DNA of 47,050 nucleotides, taken from contig JAQWCT010000001.1 of assembly GCA_028705785.1 (NCBI GenBank), forward strand, positions 1-47,050. Reading direction: 5' to 3'. This document shows, one piece after another, positions 1 to 7,237 of this stretch. Source of the DNA: Sulfurospirillaceae bacterium. Lineage in GTDB: Bacteria > Campylobacterota > Campylobacteria > Campylobacterales > Sulfurospirillaceae. The notes beneath the pieces were generated by a model. It ran no database searches, was not told the DNA's origin, and saw only the letters and a list, made by a program, of their open reading frames with translations. Position numbers and translations under genes: made by a program. Position 1 is the first letter of the stretch. The number at the start of each line of letters is the position of its first letter.

Positions 1-1
1 T

Positions 2-427
2 GTGGCTATCGCGCTTAAAGAATATACTAATATCCCAGATTGGCTTATCGAAGAGTCAGCACTTATGAAACTTTCTATGGTGGGACTTCCACCAATAGTG
101 GCTACCATGTATCCCTCAGAACTCAGTGGTGGTATGAAAAAAAGAGCAGGACTGGCAAGAGCCCTTGCCCTCGATCCCAAACTTCTTTTTTTAGATGAAC
201 CCACTTCGGGGCTTGACCCACAAAGCGCAAGAGCATTTGATGAACTTATCTTAACGCTAAGGGAAACGCTTGGGATTACTGTTATTATGGTCACGCACGA
301 CAAAGATACCATCAACAATGTTTTAGATAGATTTGTTATACTCGGCAATAAAAAGGTCATGTTTGATGGGACGATGGATTTACTTAAACTTACAACCAAT
401 CCTGTGCTACAAAAATTTTTAAATTGA
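2..427 (+). CDS. mlaF: Mla-type ABC transporter ATP-binding protein (5' end cut by window)
   Basis: This is the C-terminal part (about 140 residues seen) of an ABC ATPase that would power phospholipid transport between the membranes. The ABC signature LSGGMKKRAGLARAL (residues 41-55 of the visible part), Walker B LLFLDEP (61-67), the SGLD D-loop and the switch histidine in MVTHD (His99) are all present. The Walker A region lies before the window, so the first in-frame GTG at position 2 is not a start. SGGMKKR is the form typical of MlaF/Ttg2A-like ATPases, and the next gene is an MCE protein, which fixes the family. The permease (MlaE) is expected just upstream. Confidence 0.9.
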   Translation: MAIALKEYTNIPDWLIEESALMKLSMVGLPPIVATMYPSELSGGMKKRAGLARALALDPKLLFLDEPTSGLDPQSARAFDELILTLRETLGITVIMVTHDKDTINNVLDRFVILGNKKVMFDGTMDLLKLTTNPVLQKFLN

Positions 428-434
428 GGGTCAA

Positions 435-1388
435 ATGGAAAATAGATTAAGTTACATTTTAGTGGGACTCTTTACTTTTGTCCTGTTTATCGCGGGTGTT
501 TTTGCTATTCTTTGGTTAGGTCACTACTCAGAAAAAGGAACATTTAAATTTTACAAAGTTAGCACAAAAGAGTCCGTCTCAGGGCTTAATGAAAAAGCAC
601 CTGTTAAATTTAAGGGTGTTGCGGTGGGAGAAGTTAAAGGCATAACTATCAACCCACAAAATGCAGAAGAAGTGCTAGTTGTCATCAAAGTACAAGAAAA
701 TACTCCCATCAAAGAAGATACTTATGCTTTAATTGAGGCGCAAGGCATTACAGGACTAAGTTACATTCAACTTCAAGGTGGCTCAAAAGATAGTCTCAAC
801 CTTAAAACAACCAACAAAGAAGAGGAATATGGCATTATCCCCTCACTCCCCTCAACTTTTTCAAGATTGGATAAGACCATTACTTCTGTGAGTGCTAAAG
901 CTGAAGTTATTTTTGATCGCGCACAAAATATTTTGAGTGAAAAAAATCTTAAAAGTTTTGAGATTATCTTAGAAAATAGTGCCAGAATATCGCAATCCAC
1001 TAGCAAGACCTTAGAAAACATTGAAGCACAGAAAAAAGAGATTAATCAAATTTTAGCACAAGCACTTATCCTTGAAAAATCAGCTATCGAAGCATCTATT
1101 GGAATTAAAAACATGTCCGTTTCGCTTACAAATGCCGTTGATGGTCCAGGCATTGATACACTACACAAAATTAGAGATGTTATGAATACGCTTGATGAAA
1201 AACTCAAAAAAGGTACTTTTGACATCGATATGATGGTCAAAGAGAACCTTCTCCCTGCGCAAAATGCACTGGATGAACTTCGCATCTTAGCCACAGATAC
1301 TAAAGAACTTATCAACAGCCTCAAAGATAGTCCTAGTGATTTACTCTTCAAAGAAGAAACACTTAAACCAGCCCCCAATGAAAAATAA
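435..1388 (+). CDS. mlaD: MCE-domain substrate-binding protein of the Mla-type transporter
   Basis: The 317-residue protein has one N-terminal membrane anchor (about residues 7-28) and then an MCE/MlaD domain (about 38-120) containing the family-typical stretch VKFKGVAVGEVKGI. The C-terminal half is polar and helical, probably coiled coil, and long compared with the about 180-residue E. coli MlaD. Longer helical tails are usual in MCE proteins that bridge the periplasm. It starts 7 bp after the ATPase stop behind GAGGGTCAA, so the two are one operon. Role inferred from family: binds lipid in the periplasm for the ATPase/permease pair. Confidence 0.88.
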   Translation: MENRLSYILVGLFTFVLFIAGVFAILWLGHYSEKGTFKFYKVSTKESVSGLNEKAPVKFKGVAVGEVKGITINPQNAEEVLVVIKVQENTPIKEDTYALIEAQGITGLSYIQLQGGSKDSLNLKTTNKEEEYGIIPSLPSTFSRLDKTITSVSAKAEVIFDRAQNILSEKNLKSFEIILENSARISQSTSKTLENIEAQKKEINQILAQALILEKSAIEASIGIKNMSVSLTNAVDGPGIDTLHKIRDVMNTLDEKLKKGTFDIDMMVKENLLPAQNALDELRILATDTKELINSLKDSPSDLLFKEETLKPAPNEK

Positions 1389-1398
1389 GGAAGCCACC

Positions 1399-1992
1399 AT
1401 GAAATATAGCATCATAGTCATTCTTTCCATCCTCTTTTTAAGCGGTTGTAGCATCAAAGAAGTACAAATCAAACCCTCCCACTATACTCTCGACCCCATC
1501 GTGAAACTAGAAAGATTTGCAACATCCAATAATGATGTTATCAAAGTTGCTCGCATTGATGGACCTAGCGGACTTAATACAAGAGCTATTTTGTATAAAA
1601 AAGAAGGCGCTTTACAGCCTTATAAATATGGTAATTGGAGTGAAACACCTTCTTTAAAACTACAACATCTCATAACTGAAGCATTACAAGACCAACACCA
1701 TTTTCATGCTGTCGTACTTGGCAACTCCATGGCAACTAACAACCTAACACTTGAACCATTACTTCAAAACTTTGAAGAAGTATTTGAGGATGATACCTCA
1801 TTCGTACATGTAAGCCTTCGATTTAGACTTGTTGATGTCAGAAATGGAGAAGTTCTTGCAAGTATCAAACTCACTTCAAAAAAACCAGTGACTAACACTA
1901 ACGGAGCGGCAGGAACGGTAGAAGCATTTGACCTTGCTACTGCAGAGATTATCAAAAATTTATCCATTTGGATTAATGAAGCAAGACGATAG
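1399..1992 (+). CDS. ABC-type transport auxiliary lipoprotein
   Basis: A predicted outer or inner membrane lipoprotein of 197 residues. The start is placed at the ATG at 1399, preceded by AAGGAAG, rather than at an upstream in-frame codon at 1336 that overlaps mlaD. From here the protein begins with a clean lipoprotein signal peptide ending FLSGCS, with Cys17 as the lipidated residue. The rest resembles the PqiC/DUF330 'ABC_trans_aux' family, whose members sit at the end of MCE operons and probably form the periplasmic or outer-membrane partner. It follows mlaD by 10 bp, and the response regulator begins 3 bp after its stop. It contains one TACATGTA word (1805) encoding Val-His-Val. Confidence 0.8.
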   Translation: MKYSIIVILSILFLSGCSIKEVQIKPSHYTLDPIVKLERFATSNNDVIKVARIDGPSGLNTRAILYKKEGALQPYKYGNWSETPSLKLQHLITEALQDQHHFHAVVLGNSMATNNLTLEPLLQNFEEVFEDDTSFVHVSLRFRLVDVRNGEVLASIKLTSKKPVTNTNGAAGTVEAFDLATAEIIKNLSIWINEARR

Positions 1993-1995
1993 AAG

Positions 1996-2667
1996 ATGCA
2001 TAAAAATAACATTCTGCTTTTAGAGGATGATACTAATTTGAGCGAAACCGTGTGTGAATTTTTAGAGTCTAAAAATTATCATGTCACGCAAGCTTATGAT
2101 GGAGAAGAAGCCGAGATTGCGATTTATGAGCGACAATTTGATGTACTTCTTTTAGATGTCAATGTCCCCAATCTTAATGGCTTTGAGCTTTTAAAAAAAA
2201 TCCGCCAAGCGTCTAATATGACACCCGCTATCTTTTTAACTTCGCTCAATGCTTTAGAGGATTTGGAACATGGTTATGAAAGTGGATGCGATGACTATTT
2301 GCGTAAACCTTTTGCGCTCAAAGAGCTTTTATTTCGTATAGAAACTATTTTAAAAAGAGAATTCTTTCACGCACCCAACCCAAAACTAAGTATCGCAGAA
2401 AATATACAATATGATACGCATACCAACACGCTTTTTGTTGAAAACAAAGCAGTTCTACTCCAACATAAAGAAGCTAAACTACTGAAGTTTTTTTTGCAGA
2501 AAAAAAATGAAATCATCTCCCATGAATTACTGATGTCACACCTTTGGGAATATGATGAAGAGGGAAGTGATGACACACTTCGTACCTACATTAAAAATTT
2601 GAGAAAAATAATAGGAAAAGAAGCCATTGTTAGCATTAAAAAATTGGGATATAAACTTACGATCTAG
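1996..2667 (+). CDS. OmpR/PhoB-family response regulator
   Basis: Transcriptional regulator of a two-component system, 223 residues. The receiver domain (1-120) has the acidic pocket Glu10-Asp11-Asp12, phospho-acceptor Asp54 (LLLDVNVP), Thr82 and Lys104 (LRKPF). A winged-helix DNA-binding domain follows (about 130-222), ending in the typical DTLRTYIKNLRKIIG...KLGYKL pattern. It overlaps the downstream histidine kinase gene, its evident partner. The stimulus and target genes cannot be read from the sequence. It runs on directly from the Mla genes, so cotranscription is likely, but no functional link to lipid transport is shown. Confidence 0.93.
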   Translation: MHKNNILLLEDDTNLSETVCEFLESKNYHVTQAYDGEEAEIAIYERQFDVLLLDVNVPNLNGFELLKKIRQASNMTPAIFLTSLNALEDLEHGYESGCDDYLRKPFALKELLFRIETILKREFFHAPNPKLSIAENIQYDTHTNTLFVENKAVLLQHKEAKLLKFFLQKKNEIISHELLMSHLWEYDEEGSDDTLRTYIKNLRKIIGKEAIVSIKKLGYKLTI

Positions 2668-3814
2668 TGAGAAAAAAACACTTCGTTCGTTTTTACTTCT
2701 CTACGCATTTTTATCACTGTTAATTTTGATTTTTGTCGCCATTTTATATTATGGTTTACAAAAAGATTTGATGCTACAAGACCAAAGAGATATGCTCTCT
2801 AAATTTACCAGTGAGCAAGTTGCAAAACTTCGAGCCTTACATGTAAAGGCACAAAAAAATCCAATTTTTGAACAAGACACCCGTTATAAGTTTGCTATTT
2901 TTGACAATAAACTCAAAACAATTTACTCAAATCTGACCACACCAAATCCAAACTTATACGAAGATATTTACCTCAAAGATAATTCCATCTATTTTATCAA
3001 TGAACTCGAATCAAGATATTTTGGTGCCAAATATCTTATTATTGAGATCGAAGCGCCTGAGAATTGGCATAAAACTATTTATCAAAAACTCCTCTTTTAT
3101 GGAAGCATTATTTTTGTTATTCTCGTGGTTATCGGTTATTTTCTCTCCAATATTCTTTTGCAACCTATGAGAAATGCTATCACTCTTTTAGATAGATTTA
3201 TCAAAGATACAACCCATGAACTCAACACACCTATCAATGCTATTCTCTCCAATATTGAGATGATAGAACAAGAGCATATTGATGAATCTTTTGCCAAAAA
3301 AATAAAACGAATCAAAATCGCCTCTCAAACAATATCAAACCTTTATGAAGATCTCACTTATCTTGTTTTATCCCATAAAACTATGTCACTTAATGAAGAA
3401 GTGGATATTAAAACACTCATGGAGGAGCGAATTGAATATTTTTCTGCTATTTTTGAATCCAAAAAAATTACCGTCAGTTTACAATGTGAGCATGAAGTTA
3501 TCTTGTCCATTGATCGTAAAAAAATAACAAAGCTTCTAGATAATATTATCTCTAATGCTATCAAATATAATAAAATGGGGGGAACTATAGTGATTGTGCT
3601 TTGCCAAAATAGTATCAATATAACCGATAGTGGCAAAGGCATAGAATCTCAAAAAATCCAAAGAATGTTTGAACGCTATACCCGCTTTGACACAACTGTA
3701 GGTGGATTTGGGATTGGCTTGAGCATCGTATCGTTTATTGCTAAAGAATATGGCTTACATGTAAAGATAGATTCTACTTTAGGAATAGGCACTACGGTCA
3801 GTATCTCATGGTAA
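2627..3814 (+). CDS. Sensor histidine kinase (partner of the 1996 regulator)
   Basis: Membrane histidine kinase of 395 residues. Two membrane segments (about 21-43 and 153-176) enclose a periplasmic sensor of about 105 residues. The H-box is DTTHELNTP with His197. The ATPase has an N-box (DNIISNAIK, 305-313), G1 DSGKGIE (334-340), F-box RMFERYTRF and G2 GGFGIGLS. Only about 20 residues separate TM2 from the phospho-histidine, so a normal HAMP domain is missing. The only usable in-frame start is TTG 2627, with AGGAAAAGAAG just upstream; this makes a 41-bp overlap with the regulator and implies translational coupling. Confidence 0.9.
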   Translation: MLALKNWDINLRSSEKKTLRSFLLLYAFLSLLILIFVAILYYGLQKDLMLQDQRDMLSKFTSEQVAKLRALHVKAQKNPIFEQDTRYKFAIFDNKLKTIYSNLTTPNPNLYEDIYLKDNSIYFINELESRYFGAKYLIIEIEAPENWHKTIYQKLLFYGSIIFVILVVIGYFLSNILLQPMRNAITLLDRFIKDTTHELNTPINAILSNIEMIEQEHIDESFAKKIKRIKIASQTISNLYEDLTYLVLSHKTMSLNEEVDIKTLMEERIEYFSAIFESKKITVSLQCEHEVILSIDRKKITKLLDNIISNAIKYNKMGGTIVIVLCQNSINITDSGKGIESQKIQRMFERYTRFDTTVGGFGIGLSIVSFIAKEYGLHVKIDSTLGIGTTVSISW

Positions 3815-3868
3815 AATAAAAATAAAAAAGTTATTTTTTTATTTCACGATACATTCACTTTTTTTCTC

Positions 3869-3896
3869 TATAATTACTCTATTAATCAAGAGGAGC
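3869..3896 (+). promoter_or_regulatory. Predicted -10 box and RBS for the cytochrome c gene
   Basis: A perfect TATAAT at 3869-3874 lies behind a T-rich stretch, and AAGAGGAG follows just before the ATG at 3903. Lack of a clear -35 with T-rich upstream DNA is usual for sigma-70 promoters in Campylobacterota. This suggests that the cytochrome gene is expressed separately from the two-component system. Confidence 0.6.
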
Positions 3897-3902
3897 ATCA
3901 CA

Positions 3903-4199
3903 ATGAAAAAATTATTTTGTAGTCTTATACTTGCACTTTCAACTTCCCTATTTGCGGCAGATGGCGCATCTTTATATAAAACTTGTGTAGCCTGCCATGG
4001 GTCAAAAGCTGAAAAATCAGCGCTCAATAAATCTCAAATTATTGCTGGATGGAGTAGTGAAAATACGATTGCCGCACTGAATGGTTATAAAAATGGAACT
4101 TATGGTGGCTCGATGAAGTCAACGATGAGCGCTCAAGTTAAAAACCTTGATACTGATGCCATCACCGCACTCGCTAAATATATCGAAACACTCAAATAG
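3903..4199 (+). CDS. Periplasmic class I c-type cytochrome (c553-like)
   Basis: Small electron carrier, 98 residues. A signal peptide (about residues 1-18, cut near LFA-A) is followed by one haem-binding site, Cys28-Val-Ala-Cys31-His32. Met70 or Met74 in YGGSMKSTM is the likely second haem ligand. Length and layout match the cytochrome c553 family that shuttles electrons to terminal oxidases in this phylum. It has its own promoter and a strong terminator (4215-4250), so it is probably a single-gene unit between two signalling blocks. Confidence 0.92.
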   Translation: MKKLFCSLILALSTSLFAADGASLYKTCVACHGSKAEKSALNKSQIIAGWSSENTIAALNGYKNGTYGGSMKSTMSAQVKNLDTDAITALAKYIETLK

Positions 4200-4214
4200 T
4201 TAATTTTCCTCAAA

Positions 4215-4250
4215 CCTCATAGAAGTCCTATTTCACTTCTATGGGGTTTT
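4215..4250 (+). terminator. Rho-independent terminator after cytochrome c
   Basis: A 12-bp stem (arms 4215-4226 and 4235-4246, one G-T wobble) with an 8-nt loop is followed directly by TTTT. It lies 15 bp after the cytochrome stop codon. Confidence 0.85.
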
Positions 4251-4311
4251 AAGTACCTTTTAATATGTTTTAATCTATATTGGACAGTATATTTTTATAC
4301 CAAGAAGTCCC

Positions 4312-5577
4312 ATGGATTCATATCTTAAAACTTCCACCATTTTGTATGTTGAAGACGATGATGAGGTAAGGATTGGCTATTCTAAAGCATTGAGTAGGCT
4401 TGCTAAAACACTCTATACTGCCAATGATGGCGAAGAGGGTTTAAGACTTTTTAACGAATACTCTCCTGATATCGTTATCACTGATCTCAAAATGCCTTAT
4501 AAGTGTGGCATAGAAATGTCTAGAGAGATGCGACAAATCAATCCTCAACAAGTTATTCTTTTTACAACCGCCTACACAGAGCCTCATTACACTATCCAAG
4601 CGCTTGATTTGCAAGTCAATGGATACCTTCTTAAACCTGTTGATAAAAAACAACTTGAAGAAAAAATCAATCAATTCTCAAAAAATATCTTTTGGGAAAA
4701 ACATAATCATGAACAACAATTAATGTTACAACAAATTTTAAATCATCAATCCAATATCACTATATTGACTGACTTGACGACGATTAAATTTGCTTCTCAT
4801 TCTTTTTGGAATATGCTTTTTGTTAAAAATAAAGAAGCTTTTTTTGAAATATACCCTAGCTTTTTAGATGTTTTTATTACACATGAACATTATATTTATG
4901 GTAATACTCCCGACGAATTCTTAAACAGATATTTTGAAAGCGATGCAGATATGCGTCTTGTTTCCATTATTGGAGAAAACGGACCAACTGCATTTTTTAT
5001 CAGTTTAGATAAAATCAAAGATACAAAAGAAGAACTTTTTGTTATTACACTGACAGATATTAGTTCTATTCAAACTTCACGACTTGATGCATTACATAGA
5101 GCATCACATGATAGGCTCACCAAAATATATAATCGAAGTGCGTTTGAAAAAGCGCTAGAACATGAATTTTTACGCACAAAACGATATGGGCGACCTTTGT
5201 GTATGGCTTTACTTGATATTGACCGTTTTAAGCTCGTTAACGACTCTTTTGGTCATCTTATTGGTGATGAAATTCTCATTCTTTTTGCAAGGGAAATTCA
5301 GATTATTCTTAGAAAAACGGATACATTTGCACGCTGGGGCGGAGAAGAATTTGTTATTTTAATGAGCGAAACGCATATTCAAGATGCTTATAAAGTATGT
5401 GAAACCGTACGCAAACATATTGAAAAACTGATGCATCCTATCGCTGGAAATATAACTTTGAGTATCGGCGTTACGGCAATTACACCAAATGACACACCTC
5501 AATCCACCTTTACGCGATGTGATAAAGCATTATATACTGCCAAATCAAATGGCAGAAATAGAGTTGAGTTACTCTAG
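4312..5577 (+). CDS. Response regulator with GGDEF domain (diguanylate cyclase)
   Basis: Predicted cyclic-di-GMP synthase of 421 residues. The N-terminal receiver (about 8-125) carries the Glu14-Asp15-Asp16 acidic pocket and phospho-acceptor Asp58 (VITDLKMP). A middle section (about 140-255) looks like a divergent PAS sensor. The C-terminal GGDEF domain has the active loop GGEEF (343-347), with RKTD (334-337) exactly five residues ahead, the usual position of the product-inhibition I-site. Both suggest an active, feedback-controlled enzyme. It ends 3 bp before a histidine kinase gene that lacks its own receiver, so that kinase is the best candidate for its phosphate donor. Confidence 0.93.
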   Translation: MDSYLKTSTILYVEDDDEVRIGYSKALSRLAKTLYTANDGEEGLRLFNEYSPDIVITDLKMPYKCGIEMSREMRQINPQQVILFTTAYTEPHYTIQALDLQVNGYLLKPVDKKQLEEKINQFSKNIFWEKHNHEQQLMLQQILNHQSNITILTDLTTIKFASHSFWNMLFVKNKEAFFEIYPSFLDVFITHEHYIYGNTPDEFLNRYFESDADMRLVSIIGENGPTAFFISLDKIKDTKEELFVITLTDISSIQTSRLDALHRASHDRLTKIYNRSAFEKALEHEFLRTKRYGRPLCMALLDIDRFKLVNDSFGHLIGDEILILFAREIQIILRKTDTFARWGGEEFVILMSETHIQDAYKVCETVRKHIEKLMHPIAGNITLSIGVTAITPNDTPQSTFTRCDKALYTAKSNGRNRVELL

Positions 5578-5580
5578 CCA

Positions 5581-7203
5581 ATGCCTAAAATATTGCTTTT
5601 TCTTAGTTTTTTTCTCTTACATGTAAGCCTTTATGCCCATATATTTTCAAAAGAAGAAAATGCCTATTTAAAGCAAAAACAAACTATCTCTATGTGTGTA
5701 AACCCCGATTTACTCCCTCTTGAAAAAATAGAAAATGGTAAACACATCGGTATCAATGGTGATTATATACAACATCTTTCAACCATAATCGGAATACCCA
5801 TCACACTTGTTCCTACACAAAGCTGGCAACAAACCCTTAAGTTTGCACAAGAGAGAACCTGCGATATCGTCTCTTCTATCATTGACACTCCTACAAGAAG
5901 AGAGTATCTCTTCTTTACGACAAATCCTTTGGAATATTCTGTAGCCATTGCCACAATGATTGATAAATCTTTTGTTGATACTATTGATTCCATTGCAAAT
6001 CAAAAAGTAGCCATTATTAAAGAATATGCATTTGGCGAAATCTTAAAAACTAGATTTCCCAATATTTCATTGGTAGAGGTCAATACCATTGAAGAGGGAT
6101 TTGAATTAGTTAGAAAAGGGCGTGTTTTTGGCTATATTGATTTGTTCCCTATTCTCTCTTATTCTATCTCACATAACTATTTTGAAAGTTTAAAAATCAA
6201 TGGTAAGTTCGATGAAAAATGGAAACTTTCCATTGGTGTACGCAATGACGATCCTATACTGCTCTCCATTTTCAATAAAGCTGTTAATGCCGTCGATGAA
6301 CATGTTAAGACAGAAATTTATAATCGCTGGGTAAGTGTTAGACATGAGCAAAAACCAGACTATACCCTTATTATTGAAATCATTATATTTTTTGTGGCTT
6401 TTCTCATTTTTTATATCAATCGCTATTTAGTTGTCGCGAAATACAATAAAAAATTGCATGAAGCGATTGAAAACTTTGAAAAACTTGTTGCCGTACAAGT
6501 CGAAGAGATTGAGCGCAAAAATCAGCTCATTCAAGAACAAAATAAACTCATCTCAATGGGTGAAATGATAGGTGCAATTGCACATCAATGGCGCCAACCA
6601 CTCAATGCACTTAACATCAATATTCAAAATTTAGAAGATGACTATCAAGAGGGAATCATCGACCAATCCTTTATCGATGACTTTATAAAACGCAATCGCA
6701 AAACGATTGAATTCATGAGTAAAACAATCGACGATTTTCGCAATTTTTTTCGCATCGATAAAGCAAAGCAAGACTTTTCACTCTTAGAAACTATTCATGA
6801 AACACTCTCCTTGCAAGATGCACAGTTAAAACATAACCATATTAAAGTGAGCATCCAAGGAGAAGATTTTATCGTCCATGGTTTTAAAAGTGAATTTCAA
6901 CAAGTCCTGCTCAATCTCATAACCAATGCCAAAGATGCTATCTTGGAAAATAAGATTTTAAATGGAGAAATTTTTATCACACTCTTTGACACCTGTGTTA
7001 GCGTAGAAGATAATGGTGGAGGCATTGAAGAATCAATCCTCCAGAGAATTTTTGAGCCCTACTTTACAACTAAAGACCAAGGGAAAGGTACGGGGCTTGG
7101 GCTTTATATCGCTAAAATGATTGTGGAACAAAATATGGATGGGGCTTTACATGTAAGCGCTGGAAAAATGGGCGCAAAGTTTTCTATTCATTTTAAAATA
7201 TAA
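5581..7203 (+). CDS. Histidine kinase with periplasmic solute-binding sensor domain
   Basis: A 540-residue sensor kinase. A signal peptide (1-19) leads into a type-3 solute-binding-protein domain (about 30-255), normally an amino-acid or small-ligand receptor. One membrane helix (about 261-283) and a coiled coil (284-322) join it to the kinase. The H-box is IAHQWRQPLNAL (His335), a form common in this phylum, and the ATPase has EDNGGGI and GKGTGLGLYIAK. It starts 3 bp after the diguanylate cyclase stop, so the pair is probably one operon converting a periplasmic ligand signal into c-di-GMP. The ligand is unknown. Two TACATGTA words lie inside (5618, 7148). Confidence 0.92.
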   Translation: MPKILLFLSFFLLHVSLYAHIFSKEENAYLKQKQTISMCVNPDLLPLEKIENGKHIGINGDYIQHLSTIIGIPITLVPTQSWQQTLKFAQERTCDIVSSIIDTPTRREYLFFTTNPLEYSVAIATMIDKSFVDTIDSIANQKVAIIKEYAFGEILKTRFPNISLVEVNTIEEGFELVRKGRVFGYIDLFPILSYSISHNYFESLKINGKFDEKWKLSIGVRNDDPILLSIFNKAVNAVDEHVKTEIYNRWVSVRHEQKPDYTLIIEIIIFFVAFLIFYINRYLVVAKYNKKLHEAIENFEKLVAVQVEEIERKNQLIQEQNKLISMGEMIGAIAHQWRQPLNALNINIQNLEDDYQEGIIDQSFIDDFIKRNRKTIEFMSKTIDDFRNFFRIDKAKQDFSLLETIHETLSLQDAQLKHNHIKVSIQGEDFIVHGFKSEFQQVLLNLITNAKDAILENKILNGEIFITLFDTCVSVEDNGGGIEESILQRIFEPYFTTKDQGKGTGLGLYIAKMIVEQNMDGALHVSAGKMGAKFSIHFKI

Positions 7204-7235
7204 ACGCTCAAACTTGAGAGTCTGAGCGTTATTTA
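7203..7235. terminator. Bidirectional terminator between kinase and malate synthase
   Basis: Arms AACGCTCA (7203-7210) and TGAGCGTT (7223-7230) form an 8-bp stem followed by ATTTATTTT. It sits between two convergent genes and includes the end of the kinase stop codon. Confidence 0.7.
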
Positions 7236-7237
7236 TT

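Noticed and set aside
1336..1398. Upstream extension of the auxiliary lipoprotein start
   Set aside because: It would overlap mlaD and put a polar stretch before the lipoprotein signal peptide; the ATG at 1399 has the ribosome site.
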